This document shows positions 9,386 to 19,163 of a stretch of DNA of 64,000 bases, piece after piece. Location of the stretch: the NCBI RefSeq assembly GCF_024721315.2, contig NZ_JANFAK020000017.1:1-64000 (forward strand), written 5' to 3'. The stretch is from Streptomyces sp. Isolate_45 (GTDB taxonomy: Bacteria; Actinomycetota; Actinomycetes; Streptomycetales; Streptomycetaceae). A program made the translations under genes and the position numbers. Every line of letters begins with the position of its first letter. The first letter of the stretch is position 1. Under the pieces are notes generated by a model, which worked only from the letters and a program-made list of their open reading frames with translations, ran no database searches and was not told the DNA's origin.

Positions 9386-9795
9386 CCCTGGACCCGCAGC
9401 CTCTCGCCCCCGCCCTCGCGGCCGCCGAGGAGGCGGGCTGGACGACCGTACGGCTCGACCTGGAGGGCGTCCGGAGCAAGACCGCGCTGATGCGCCGCTG
9501 CGGGCGCGCGCTGCGGGCCCCCGAATGGTTCGGCGCCAACTGGGACGCCCTCGCGGACGTGCTGACAGACCTCTCCTGGCTGCCGCCCGCCCCCGGCCGG
9601 CTGCTCGCCGTCACGTCCTGGCGGGAGTACGCCGAAGCCCGCCCGGCGGACTGGGAGACCCTGCGGGAGGTCCTGGAGGAGGCCGTCGACTTCTGGCGGC
9701 AGGACGACGACGGCCGCCCGCCGCTCACCGTGCTGCTCGCGGGACCCGCGACGACCTCCCCGGGCCGGACGCGCCCCGGCGGCGCCGGCAGCTGA
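9382..9795 (+). CDS. Barstar-family ribonuclease inhibitor
   Basis: A 137-residue acidic cytoplasmic protein with the barstar signature APEWFGANWDALADVLTDLS (about residues 48-67), which in barstar contains the helix that plugs the RNase active site. The start overlaps the ribonuclease stop as ATGA. It presumably protects the producer from enzyme that has not been exported. A proline-rich 15-residue tail follows the domain. The pair resembles barnase-barstar, but here both genes are adjacent and in one operon, and the enzyme is a lipoprotein. Confidence 0.92.
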   Translation: MTLDPQPLAPALAAAEEAGWTTVRLDLEGVRSKTALMRRCGRALRAPEWFGANWDALADVLTDLSWLPPAPGRLLAVTSWREYAEARPADWETLREVLEEAVDFWRQDDDGRPPLTVLLAGPATTSPGRTRPGGAGS

Positions 9796-9811
9796 CGGGC
9801 GGGACGTGCGC

Positions 9812-9832
9812 GGGGGCGGGCCGGCCGCCCCC
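9812..9832. terminator. Hairpin between barstar and monooxygenase-like gene
   Basis: GGGGGCGG (9812-9819) and CCGCCCCC (9825-9832) form a perfect 8-bp GC stem with a 5-nt loop just after the barstar stop. The flanking genes converge, so it may terminate both transcripts. Confidence 0.55.
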
Positions 9833-9920
9833 ACACGGTCACCAGGGGTCGGTGAGGCGGATCACTGTCCGGATCACCGTCTCTTCGCCGCCCACCCGGT
9901 CGTGGTCGTGGGCGTGCCGC

Positions 9921-10250
9921 TCATGACCGGTCGGCGGCCTTTCCGGGACCCACCACGCCGGTCACGAGGTAGTGCTGCATCTCCTCGATGGCCGTGACGT
10001 ACGGACGGATCGCGCTGAAGAACGCGGGGAAGTGCTCGCCCTTGCGGAAGCCGTTGAGGTGGGCGTCGATCGACGTCCAACGGATCCGCAGGATGTAGCG
10101 CTCCGGTTCCTCCTCGCAGCGGGCCAGCTCGTAGTCGACGCACTCGGGTGACGCGGCCAGGGCCCCGGCCCCGCGGGCGTACGCCTGCTCGAACGCCTCC
10201 TGGTCGGCCGGGGCGATCCGGTAGCGGATGTACTCGACGGTGGTGGTCAT
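9921..10250 (-). CDS. Antibiotic biosynthesis monooxygenase-like (ABM, dimeric ferredoxin-like) protein
   Basis: A 109-residue protein with the alpha/beta sandwich of the ABM superfamily: an N-terminal strand TTVEYIRYRIAP, a helix with FEQAYARGAGALAASPECVD, a strand YELARCEEEPERYILRIRW and a final helix. Members are small quinone-forming monooxygenases, heme-degrading proteins or stress proteins. Nothing here fixes the substrate. It starts at the ATG at 10250, is single on the minus strand and converges on the barstar gene. Confidence 0.85.
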   Translation of the reverse strand: MTTTVEYIRYRIAPADQEAFEQAYARGAGALAASPECVDYELARCEEEPERYILRIRWTSIDAHLNGFRKGEHFPAFFSAIRPYVTAIEEMQHYLVTGVVGPGKAADRS

Positions 10251-10515
10251 GGTGTGCGTGCCTCTCCCCGATGTCAGGTGGTCCCGGCCACCCTCCCGTG
10301 GATCACGGGCGCCCGGTAGGCACCCGGGCCGCGCGGATCCGGACTTCGCGATGTCCGGGCCCCGCGCGGACCGGGCTTTGTGGGTAGCGTGTGCGGGGAG
10401 GGCGGACGGTACGGGCTCGTAGCCGTCGGCGGCCCCGGGAGCGGCCGCCGTGGCGCAAGCCGTTCCCGACGGGCAAGTGGGGCGAAGGATCCAGCTGGTC
10501 GCGGGGGAGGCCCGG

Positions 10516-11784
10516 ATGGCTCGCGCAGTCCTGTCGGAGGATTCCGCAAAGGAGATCTCCGAGGTCATCGACGTGTTCGTCTCGCTGTTCTTCGAGTCCT
10601 TACCCAGGCGGGATCAGCGGAACTGGGCCCGCGTCTATCTGAACGGACTGCTCCGGACCGGCGGGAAGAAGACGATCCGCAACATCGCCGGAACCGGAGG
10701 CGGTTCCGTGGAACAGAGCCTCCAGCAGTTCATCAGCAAATCCCCCTGGGACTGGACGCCGGTCCGCCGCTCCCTCGCCCAGTACCTGGACCGCGGCGCC
10801 CGACGCCCCCTGGCCTGGGTCGTGCGGCCCATGGTCGTCGAGAAGGCCGGCGACCGGTCGGTGGGCGTCGGCCGGCAGTTCGTCCCACAGCTCGGCCGCA
10901 CCGCCAACTGCCAGCAGGCCGGCGGCATCTGGCTCGTCTCCGGCGACGCCGGCTTCCCCGTCGAATGGACCCTCACCCTCCCCGGACCGTGGACCGGCGA
11001 ACCGCTGCGCCGTCGGCGGGCCGGCGTTCCCGACACCGCACGCTCCCTCACCCCCGCGCAGGACGCGGTGCTCGCCGTGCGGCGGATGGCCGCCGGATGG
11101 CAGCTCCAGCGCCGGCCGGTGGTGATGGAGGTCTCCAACAGCGACCTCCCGTGGACCGTCGAGGCCTTCGCCCTCCAGGACATCCCCTTCGTCCTCAAGG
11201 TCGACGGCTCGCTGCCCGTCTCCTTCGGCGGAGCCGGCCGTCACGGACCCGGGACGCGCACCGCGCCCGCCCGCGAACTCATCGACTCGCTGCGCCACCG
11301 GCGCCGGGGCGTCGAATGGCACCACGGCCGTACCGCGGGAGCGGTGACCCTGCTGACCTCGGCCCCCGTCCTCGCCACCCCCGGGGAGGACCGGCCCGTG
11401 ACCGCACCGCCCACCCCGCTGCTCCTGGTCGGCGCCCGGGCCGAGACCGCCCCGCTGCCCGCCGAGTTCTGGATCACCAACATCGGGGACCGGCCCCTCG
11501 CCCAGCTCTTCCTGCTGGCCAAGCTCACCGACCGGGTCTCCCTGGACTTCGCCGGGACCTGCGAGCCCGTCGGGATCCGCGACTTCGAGGGCCGTTCCTT
11601 CCGGGGCTGGCACCACCACGTCACCCTCGCCGGCGTGGCCCACGCGGCCCGGCTGCTCGCCGCCCCCGGACACCACGCCCCCGTGCCCCCCACCACCCCG
11701 TGGCCCGCGCCCCGGGCCCGCCCGGCCGCCGCGCCGCCGCACGCCCGGAGGCCCGCCCTCGCCCACGGGACCAAGGTCCCGTAG
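10516..11784 (+). CDS. IS701-type transposase-derived protein with degenerate catalytic site
   Basis: A 422-residue protein that follows the IS701/DDE_5 transposase fold. SVGVGRQFVPQLGRTANCQ and the C-terminal FEGRSFRGWHHHVTLAGVAH match family blocks that flank the first catalytic Asp and contain the final Glu. The usual LDDTGFxKKG block reads VVRPMVVEKAGD, and the second Asp block (xxDAGYG) reads VVMEVSNSD, so both aspartates appear lost while the Glu remains. No terminal inverted repeats flank the gene. The ATG at 10516 has GGAGG 5 nt upstream. A domesticated DNA-binding role is likely. Confidence 0.82.
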   Translation: MARAVLSEDSAKEISEVIDVFVSLFFESLPRRDQRNWARVYLNGLLRTGGKKTIRNIAGTGGGSVEQSLQQFISKSPWDWTPVRRSLAQYLDRGARRPLAWVVRPMVVEKAGDRSVGVGRQFVPQLGRTANCQQAGGIWLVSGDAGFPVEWTLTLPGPWTGEPLRRRRAGVPDTARSLTPAQDAVLAVRRMAAGWQLQRRPVVMEVSNSDLPWTVEAFALQDIPFVLKVDGSLPVSFGGAGRHGPGTRTAPARELIDSLRHRRRGVEWHHGRTAGAVTLLTSAPVLATPGEDRPVTAPPTPLLLVGARAETAPLPAEFWITNIGDRPLAQLFLLAKLTDRVSLDFAGTCEPVGIRDFEGRSFRGWHHHVTLAGVAHAARLLAAPGHHAPVPPTTPWPAPRARPAAAPPHARRPALAHGTKVP

Positions 11785-11863
11785 GAAAGGACCAGCCGGT
11801 CCGTAATGTCCTGGACGATCGGCCCGGACGGCGTGAACCCGCGGTCATGGGAGAATGAAGTAC

Positions 11864-13373
<1,510 letters not shown>

Positions 13374-13380
13374 TCCCACC

Positions 13381-13440
13381 CGTACCGCCGTGGCCCCGGG
13401 CCCACCCCTCGCGGGGCGGGCCCGGGGCCACCGGCGTACG
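13381..13440. terminator. Strong bidirectional terminator between guaB1 and the sensor kinase
   Basis: A perfect 14-bp stem, GTGGCCCCGGGCCC (13390-13403) and its complement at 13418-13431, with a 14-nt loop; CGTAC/GTACG extend the pairing at the base with a bulge. It lies between the stop codons of two convergent genes. Confidence 0.85.
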
Positions 13441-13443
13441 CGA

Positions 13444-14709
13444 TCAGGCCGACCCGCGTCGCCCGTCGTCGGGGCGCCCCGCCGGCCCACCGCCTCGTCC
13501 GGGTCCCGAACTGTGTACGCCCGCACGGTACTTGGGGATCCGTACGGTGATCTTCATGCCGGCGCCGACGGCCGTCTCGATGACGAGCCCGTAGTCGTCC
13601 CCGTAGACCTGCCGCATCCGTTCGTCGACGTTGGGCAGCCCGATCCCGACCGGGCCGGGACACTCCCCGGCCAGGATCCGTCGCAGCAGACCCGGATCCA
13701 TCCCGACGCCGTTGTCCTCGATGGTCAGGACCGCCTCCGAGCCCGCGTCCCGGGCGGCGATCGTGATCCGGCACTCCCCGGTCGAATCCTCCAGCCCGTG
13801 CTTCACCGCGTTCTCCACCAGCGGCTGGACGCACAGGAACGGCAGCGCCACCGGCAGCACCTCCGGCGCCACCTGCAAGGTGACCTTCAGCCGGTCCCCG
13901 AAGCGGGCCCCCGCCAGCGCCAGGTACTGCTCGGTCGAACGCAGCTCGTCCGCCAGCGTCGTGAAGTCCCCGTGCCGCCGGAACGAGTACCGGGTGAAGT
14001 CCGCGAACTCCAACAGCAGCTCCCGGGCCCGCTCCGGATCCGTCCGCACGAACGAGGCGATGGCGGCGAGGGAGTTGAAGATGAAGTGCGGGGAGATCTG
14101 CGCCCGCAGCGCCTTGATCTCCGCCTCCATCAGGCGGGTCCGCGCCCGGTCCAGCTCCGACAGCTCCAACTGGACCGACACCCAGCGCGCCACCTCCGTC
14201 GCGGCCCGTTGCAACACCGCCGACTCCCGCGACCCGTAGGCGACGAGCGCCCCCAACGTCCCGTCCTCACCGGTGAGCGGCGCGAACACCGCCCACTTCA
14301 AGGGGCATTCCAGCCGCTGACAGTCCGTCCGCACGCTCTGGCTGCGCCCCGACTCCAGCACCTGCGCGACCCGGTCCATCGCCCGTCGCTCGTGGTGGTC
14401 GGCGCCCGGCCCGTCCCAGGCCAGCACCGACTCCCGGTCCGTCAGGCACAAGGCCTCCGTGCCCAGCAGGGACCGCAGCCTCCGGGCCGCCTTGCGGGCG
14501 GCGTCCTCCGTGAGGCCGGCGCGCAGCGGGGGAGCGGCCAGCGAGGCGGTGTGCAGGGTGTGGAAGGTGGCCCGCTCGACGGGCGTGCCCAGGTCGAGCC
14601 CGGCGGCCCGCTCCCCGCGCACCGCGTGCCACCGGCCGGCGGTCCATCCCAGGCCCAGGAGCAGCGCCCCGCCCGCCACGGTCAGCACCGCGAGCACCGC
14701 CCCGGTCAC
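13444..14709 (-). CDS. LytS/YehU-type sensor histidine kinase
   Basis: A 421-residue kinase. An N-terminal membrane segment (VLAVLTVAGGALLLGLGW) is followed by a GAF-like region and then the LytS histidine kinase block AQISPHFIFNSLAAIASF, where the His is phosphorylated. The ATPase half shows VQPLVENAVKHGLE (N box) and IEDNGVGMDP with the Gly-rich GIGLPNVDERM. Its GTG overlaps the symporter stop as GTGA, so the two are coupled. The cognate regulator is almost certainly the LytTR protein 2.4 kb upstream in the same block. Confidence 0.9.
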   Translation of the reverse strand: MTGAVLAVLTVAGGALLLGLGWTAGRWHAVRGERAAGLDLGTPVERATFHTLHTASLAAPPLRAGLTEDAARKAARRLRSLLGTEALCLTDRESVLAWDGPGADHHERRAMDRVAQVLESGRSQSVRTDCQRLECPLKWAVFAPLTGEDGTLGALVAYGSRESAVLQRAATEVARWVSVQLELSELDRARTRLMEAEIKALRAQISPHFIFNSLAAIASFVRTDPERARELLLEFADFTRYSFRRHGDFTTLADELRSTEQYLALAGARFGDRLKVTLQVAPEVLPVALPFLCVQPLVENAVKHGLEDSTGECRITIAARDAGSEAVLTIEDNGVGMDPGLLRRILAGECPGPVGIGLPNVDERMRQVYGDDYGLVIETAVGAGMKITVRIPKYRAGVHSSGPGRGGGPAGRPDDGRRGSA

Positions 14710-16442
14710 CGCACGCCCCCCGCGCCCCGGTCCACGGCCACGGCCTCCGGCAGGTGCAGCCGGGCCAGGGACGCCGCCGTACCCGCCGGGATCCGGGACC
14801 GGGTCATCAGCGACACCAGCACCATCGTGAGGAACCCCAGCGGCACCGACCACACCGCCGGCCAGGCCAGCAGGGCGTGCGCCCAGCCGGTCGGGGCCAG
14901 CCCGACCCGGGTCGCCAGGACCGCGCCGAGCGCCGCCCCGCCCCCGGTGAGCAGACCGGCGACGGCACCCGGCGGCGTCAGTCCCCGCCACCAGATGCCC
15001 AGCACCAGCAGGGGGCAGAACGAGGACGCCGAAACGGCGAAGGCGAGCCCCACCGCGTCCGCCACCGGCACCTGGGTGGCCGCCACCGAGCCGGCCAGCG
15101 GCACCGCCATCGCGACCACCACGGCGCAGCGGAACGTTCCCACCCCGCGCCACGGCAGCACGTCCTGGTGCAGGACCCCGGCCACGGCCATGGTCAGCCC
15201 CGAGGCCGTCGACAGGAACGCGGCGAAGGCACCCCCGGCCAGCAGCGCCCCCAGCAGCTCACCGAGCAGCCCGCCCAGCATCCGCTCGGGCAGCACCAGG
15301 ACCGCCGCGTCCGCGTCCCCGGTCAGGGCCAGCTCGGGCGCGTAGATCCGGCCCAGGGCCCCGTACACCTGGGGCAGCAGGTAGAACACCCCGAGCAGGC
15401 CGAGGACGACCAGGGTGGTGCGCCGGGCGGCCCGCCCGTCCGGGCTGGTGTAGAAGCGCACGGCGACGTGCGGCAGGCCCATCGTGCCGAGGAACGTGGC
15501 CAGGATCAGCCCGTACGTGGCGTACAGCCGGTGCTCGCGCCGCTCCCCGGACAGCGGCGCCGACCAACCGGGCTCGGTGTCGCTGTCGGTGCCCGCGCGG
15601 GCCCCGGGGACCACGCTGCCCGGGACGAACTCCAGGCGGGTGCGGGCTTCGGCGGTGTGACCGCCGGCCGACAGGGTCACCGGGGCGGCCGCGTACGGGG
15701 TGCCGTCGATCCGGCCCGTCACCGTCACGGTCAACGGCGCGTCCAGCGACAGTCTGACGTCCTCGGCGAGCGTGACGGAGGTGTGCTCGCGGAACACCGC
15801 CGGGGCGTCGAAGGAGGCGCGCGGCGCACCGTCCCCGGCCCACGCGGCGATGAGGAAGAACGCGGGCACCAACAACGCGGTGAGCTTGAGCCAGTACTGG
15901 AAGGCCTGGACGAAGGTGATGCTGCGCATGCCGCCCGCGGCGACCGCCGCCGTCACCACGAAGGCGACGACGACCCCGCCGGCCCAGTGCGGGGCGCCGG
16001 TCAGGATCTCCAGGGTCAGCCCGGCCCCCTGCAACTGCGGGAGCAGGTACAGCCAGCCGACGCCGAGCACGAACAGCACCGCGATCCGCCGTACCGCCCG
16101 CGACTGGAGCCGGTCCTCGGCGAAGTCGGGCAGCGTGTAGGCGCCCGAACGCCGCAGCGGGGCCGCGACCAGCACCAGGAGCACCAGGTAGCCGGCGGTG
16201 TAGCCGACGGGGTACCAGAGCATCTCCGGTCCCTGGAGCAGCACCAGCCCCGCGACGCCGAGGAAGGAGGCGGCGGACAGGTACTCCCCGCTGATGGCCG
16301 CCGCGTTGAGGCGGGGGCCGACGGTGCGCGAGGCGACGTAGAAGTCCGAGGTGGTCCGCGATATGCGCAGCCCCAGCGCCCCGACGAGGACGGTGACCAG
16401 GACGACGACGGTGACCGCGGTCAGCGCGTAGGTCTGGTTCAC
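14706..16442 (-). CDS. Sodium:solute symporter (cation/acetate symporter type)
   Basis: A 578-residue membrane protein of the SSS family with about 13 hydrophobic segments. Signature stretches include ISGEYLSAASFLGVAGLVLL, TFLGTMGLPHVAVRFYTSPD, and GGAFAAFLSTASGLTMAVAG. As in actinobacterial acetate/pyruvate symporters, a hydrophilic insertion (about residues 225-320) interrupts the TM array. I start at the GTG at 16442 (VNQTYALTAV) behind GAAGGA; the upstream open frame is not protein-like. It sits between a LytTR regulator and a LytS kinase, so its substrate is likely the signal. Confidence 0.88.
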   Translation of the reverse strand: MNQTYALTAVTVVVLVTVLVGALGLRISRTTSDFYVASRTVGPRLNAAAISGEYLSAASFLGVAGLVLLQGPEMLWYPVGYTAGYLVLLVLVAAPLRRSGAYTLPDFAEDRLQSRAVRRIAVLFVLGVGWLYLLPQLQGAGLTLEILTGAPHWAGGVVVAFVVTAAVAAGGMRSITFVQAFQYWLKLTALLVPAFFLIAAWAGDGAPRASFDAPAVFREHTSVTLAEDVRLSLDAPLTVTVTGRIDGTPYAAAPVTLSAGGHTAEARTRLEFVPGSVVPGARAGTDSDTEPGWSAPLSGERREHRLYATYGLILATFLGTMGLPHVAVRFYTSPDGRAARRTTLVVLGLLGVFYLLPQVYGALGRIYAPELALTGDADAAVLVLPERMLGGLLGELLGALLAGGAFAAFLSTASGLTMAVAGVLHQDVLPWRGVGTFRCAVVVAMAVPLAGSVAATQVPVADAVGLAFAVSASSFCPLLVLGIWWRGLTPPGAVAGLLTGGGAALGAVLATRVGLAPTGWAHALLAWPAVWSVPLGFLTMVLVSLMTRSRIPAGTAASLARLHLPEAVAVDRGAGGVR

Positions 16443-16564
16443 CGGTTTTCCTTCGACGGGGGAGGGGTGACCGGATTCTATGTACCGCCCCGCGCCGGGC
16501 GACAGGCACGATCCGGCACGATGCGGCGACCGCGCCGGGGCGGACCGTCCGCCGGCCGGGGGTC

Positions 16565-16840
16565 TCAGAGGGCCGGGTCGCGGTGCTCCGAGCAGTCCCG
16601 CAGCGCGATCTCCAACTCGACGTACGACTCCTCCGCGCGCCGGAACGCCAGCGTCAGGGCCGCCTCCGCGCGGGGCGGCAACTGCTGACGGGTGCCCTCG
16701 CGGGCCTCGTACAGGACGTCGGCCCAGCGGGCGGCCGCGCTGCGCAGCCGGGCCAGCAGGGCCTCGGCCTCGGCGGGGCCGGCCGCCCGGGTCCTGGGCA
16801 GTCCGGTCAGCGCGTCCAGCAGCGCCTCGATCTCGGACAT
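16565..16840 (-). CDS. Small hypothetical helical protein
   Basis: A 91-residue protein with no membrane segment or signal peptide. It is strongly helical (LLDALTGLPRTRAAGPAEAEALLARLRSAAARW as helical blocks) and rich in Ala, Leu and Glu. It lies between the LytTR regulator and the symporter on the same strand with normal codon use, so it is probably part of that operon. It does not resemble the DUF485 partner of other symporters. Function unknown. Confidence 0.6.
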   Translation of the reverse strand: MSEIEALLDALTGLPRTRAAGPAEAEALLARLRSAAARWADVLYEAREGTRQQLPPRAEAALTLAFRRAEESYVELEIALRDCSEHRDPAL

Positions 16841-17075
16841 GTCGCTCCTCCCGGCCCGGAAGATCCACGATACGCGCGGCCCGGCGCGGATCCGGCGCTG
16901 CGCGGGGGCCGTGCGGCCGACGGGCCCGGCGGATCGCCGTACGCCCGTCCCGGCGCGACGAACGGCGCCCTGGCACGCCGGACGGTCGTACGGGCACCGG
17001 GGGTGGAGGGGGTGGAGTGGGCGGAGGGGGTGGCGGGGATGCCGGGGAGCCGCGGCGCCGGGGTGCCGAAGCCGG

Positions 17076-17969
17076 TCAGCCCGTCGCGTGGCGCATCAGC
17101 AGGTCCCGTAGCTCGCGCGCATGCCGTCGGCTGACCTGGAGCTCCGCCGACCCGACCCGGACGCTCGTGGTGCCGGAGTCCAGGCGCAGTTCGTCGATGC
17201 GGCCCAGCGCCACCAGGTGCCGCCGGTGGATCCGGACGAACCCCCGGGCCGCCCAGCGTTCCTCCAGCGTCGACAGCGGGATCCGGACGAGATGGCTGCC
17301 GCCGTCGGTGTGCAGCCGGGCGTAGTCACCCTGGGCCTCGACGTAGGCGATGTCCGCGATGGCGACGAACCGGGTGACCCCGCCCAGTTCGACGGCGATC
17401 TGGTCCGGCGTGCGGTCGGCGACGGTCACCTCGGGGCCCGGCCTGCGCGTCCCCGGCGCGGCCGGGGCCCCGATGGCCGCGACGGCGAGGGGAGCGGGAG
17501 GGGGAACGCGGGTCGAGGCCGCCGGTACGGGGTCCGGGAGCGCCGGGCATGCCGTGGGATCCGCCTGCGGCGGGGGATCGCCGAGCCGGGCACGGGCCCG
17601 GCGGACGGCCTCGGCGAGCCGCTCCGGGCGCACCGGCTTGAGCACGTAGTCGATGGCCTTGAGGTCGAAGGCCTGTACGGCGAAGCCCTCGTGGGCGGTG
17701 ACGAACACGATGAGCGGCGGCCGGGCGAACCCGGACAGCAGCCGGGCGATGTCCAGGCCGGTCAGTCCGGCCATCTGGATGTCCAGGAACACCACGTCGA
17801 TGCCGTCGGGGCCCTCCGGACCGCTCTCCAGGGCGCGGGTGATGCGGCGCAACGCCTCGGTGGCGTCGGAGGCGCCCTCCGCGCTGCTGACCCGGGGGTC
17901 CGAGCGCAGCAGGTAGAGGAGTTCCTCCAGCAGGGGCTTCTCGTCGTCGACGGCCAGGGCGCGCAGCAT
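17076..17969 (-). CDS. LytTR-family response regulator
   Basis: A 297-residue two-domain regulator. The receiver domain (residues 1-125) has the acidic pair in ALAVDDEKP, the phospho-acceptor Asp in DVVFLDIQMAGLTG and the conserved Lys in YVLKPVRPERL. A Pro/Ala linker of about 50 residues leads to the C-terminal LytTR DNA-binding domain, with IADIAYVEAQGDYARLHT and FVRIHRRHLVAL. It heads a minus-strand block with a symporter and LytS kinase, suggesting substrate-induced uptake control, as in the pyruvate-sensing BtsSR-type systems. Confidence 0.93.
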   Translation of the reverse strand: MLRALAVDDEKPLLEELLYLLRSDPRVSSAEGASDATEALRRITRALESGPEGPDGIDVVFLDIQMAGLTGLDIARLLSGFARPPLIVFVTAHEGFAVQAFDLKAIDYVLKPVRPERLAEAVRRARARLGDPPPQADPTACPALPDPVPAASTRVPPPAPLAVAAIGAPAAPGTRRPGPEVTVADRTPDQIAVELGGVTRFVAIADIAYVEAQGDYARLHTDGGSHLVRIPLSTLEERWAARGFVRIHRRHLVALGRIDELRLDSGTTSVRVGSAELQVSRRHARELRDLLMRHATG

Positions 17970-18049
17970 GCGCCGATTCTACGGTCGGGCCCCTCCCGCG
18001 GGCCGGGTCGAGCGGGGCCGCGGCGCACGGCCGGCCGGGCGGGAACGGT

Positions 18050-18089
18050 GCGCGGCCCCGGCCCAGGGGGGAGGTGGGCGGGGCCGCGC
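18050..18089 (-). terminator. Terminator downstream of the YxFxxD lipoprotein gene
   Basis: GCGCGGCCCCG (18050-18060) and CGGGGCCGCGC (18079-18089) form a perfect 11-bp stem with an 18-nt loop, starting 15 bp after the lipoprotein stop codon on the minus strand. Confidence 0.7.
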
Positions 18090-18103
18090 GGTCCGGGGTA
18101 GGG

Positions 18104-19045
18104 CTACTTGACGGTGATGAGCTTGCCGTCGGGGGAGACGGCGTACCAGGTGCCGCCGACGCCCTGCCCGTTGGTGTCACCGGGGTTCTTGTCACCGGTG
18201 AAGGTGTAGACGGGCCAGCAGTCGACGGTCTGCTGCTTCACGCCGTCCGGCCGGTCGAGCACCAGGTAGTTCTTCTCGATGATGCCCTTGGCGTTGCCCT
18301 TCTCCACCGGGGGCACGGCCGGCCACTTGGCGAGGCAGTCGCCGGTGCACTTGGAGACCATCGGCCAGGCGGAGTCCGGCTTGAAGCGGTAGACGGTCAT
18401 GCCCTTGCCATCGACGATGTGGTCACCGAGCTTGGGGTCCTTGGCGACGGTCAGGGCGCCCGTGGCGGCGGCCGGGGCGGGAGCGGCGGAGGCGCCCTTC
18501 GCGGCCTTCTTGCCGTCGGGGGCGAGGGCGAACCAGGTGCCGCCGACGCCCTGTCCGTTGAGGTCGCCGGGCTTGGTGTCCTTGGCGAAGCGGTACGCGG
18601 GCCAGCCGCCCACCGTCAGCTGCTTGCCACCGTCCTTGCGGACCACCTCGCCGAGCAGGGACGCGTCCATGCCCGACGCGGCCGTGGCGTCGCCCGCGGG
18701 CACCACCGGCCAGGCCTTGGCGCAGTCGCCGTCGCAGTTCGAGGCCGGCGGCTTGGCGGTGTCCTTGTCGAACCGGTAGAGGGTGAAGCCGGCGCTGTCG
18801 GTGAGGACGGAGCCGAGCGTCTCGGTCGTGGAGGAGTTCAGCTGGCCGGCGGGCTTGGCGTCGTTGGCGGGGGCGTCCTGGGCGGGCTGCTCGCCGTACG
18901 GGTCCGACGCGGGAGCCGGGGCCGCGGCGGCGGCTCCGGCCGGCTTGGTGTTGTCGGACGCCTTGTCGGCCCCGCCGCAGGCCGTCGCCGTGAGGGTGAC
19001 GACGATCGCGACCGCAGCCAGGGAAGTTCCGCGCTTGATGCCCAT
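18104..19045 (-). CDS. Secreted lipoprotein with four YxFxxD repeats (COG4315 type)
   Basis: A 313-residue lipoprotein. The N-terminus MGIKRGTSLAAVAIVVTLTA ends in TATAC, a slightly atypical lipobox. Two similar halves follow, each with two Y-x-F-x-x-D motifs: LYRFDKD, AYRFAKD, VYRFKPD and VYTFTGD. Each half also has a Cys pair before Trp-Pro: NCDGDCAKAWP and KCTGDCLAKWP. This is the predicted lipoprotein family of unknown function with the conserved YxF/W/YxxD motif. The Cys pairs and WP suggest metal or redox chemistry at the membrane surface. The start has GGGAGAG upstream. Confidence 0.85.
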   Translation of the reverse strand: MGIKRGTSLAAVAIVVTLTATACGGADKASDNTKPAGAAAAAPAPASDPYGEQPAQDAPANDAKPAGQLNSSTTETLGSVLTDSAGFTLYRFDKDTAKPPASNCDGDCAKAWPVVPAGDATAASGMDASLLGEVVRKDGGKQLTVGGWPAYRFAKDTKPGDLNGQGVGGTWFALAPDGKKAAKGASAAPAPAAATGALTVAKDPKLGDHIVDGKGMTVYRFKPDSAWPMVSKCTGDCLAKWPAVPPVEKGNAKGIIEKNYLVLDRPDGVKQQTVDCWPVYTFTGDKNPGDTNGQGVGGTWYAVSPDGKLITVK

Positions 19046-19163
19046 GTTGATCTCTCCCACGTGTCGTGTCTGCCGGGTGTCCGTCGCCGGACCGCGGCAA
19101 CTTGTGGAGGACACGGGGCCGGGGGAGGGATCCGTTCAGCCCGATCCGTATGACCTGTTTCAC

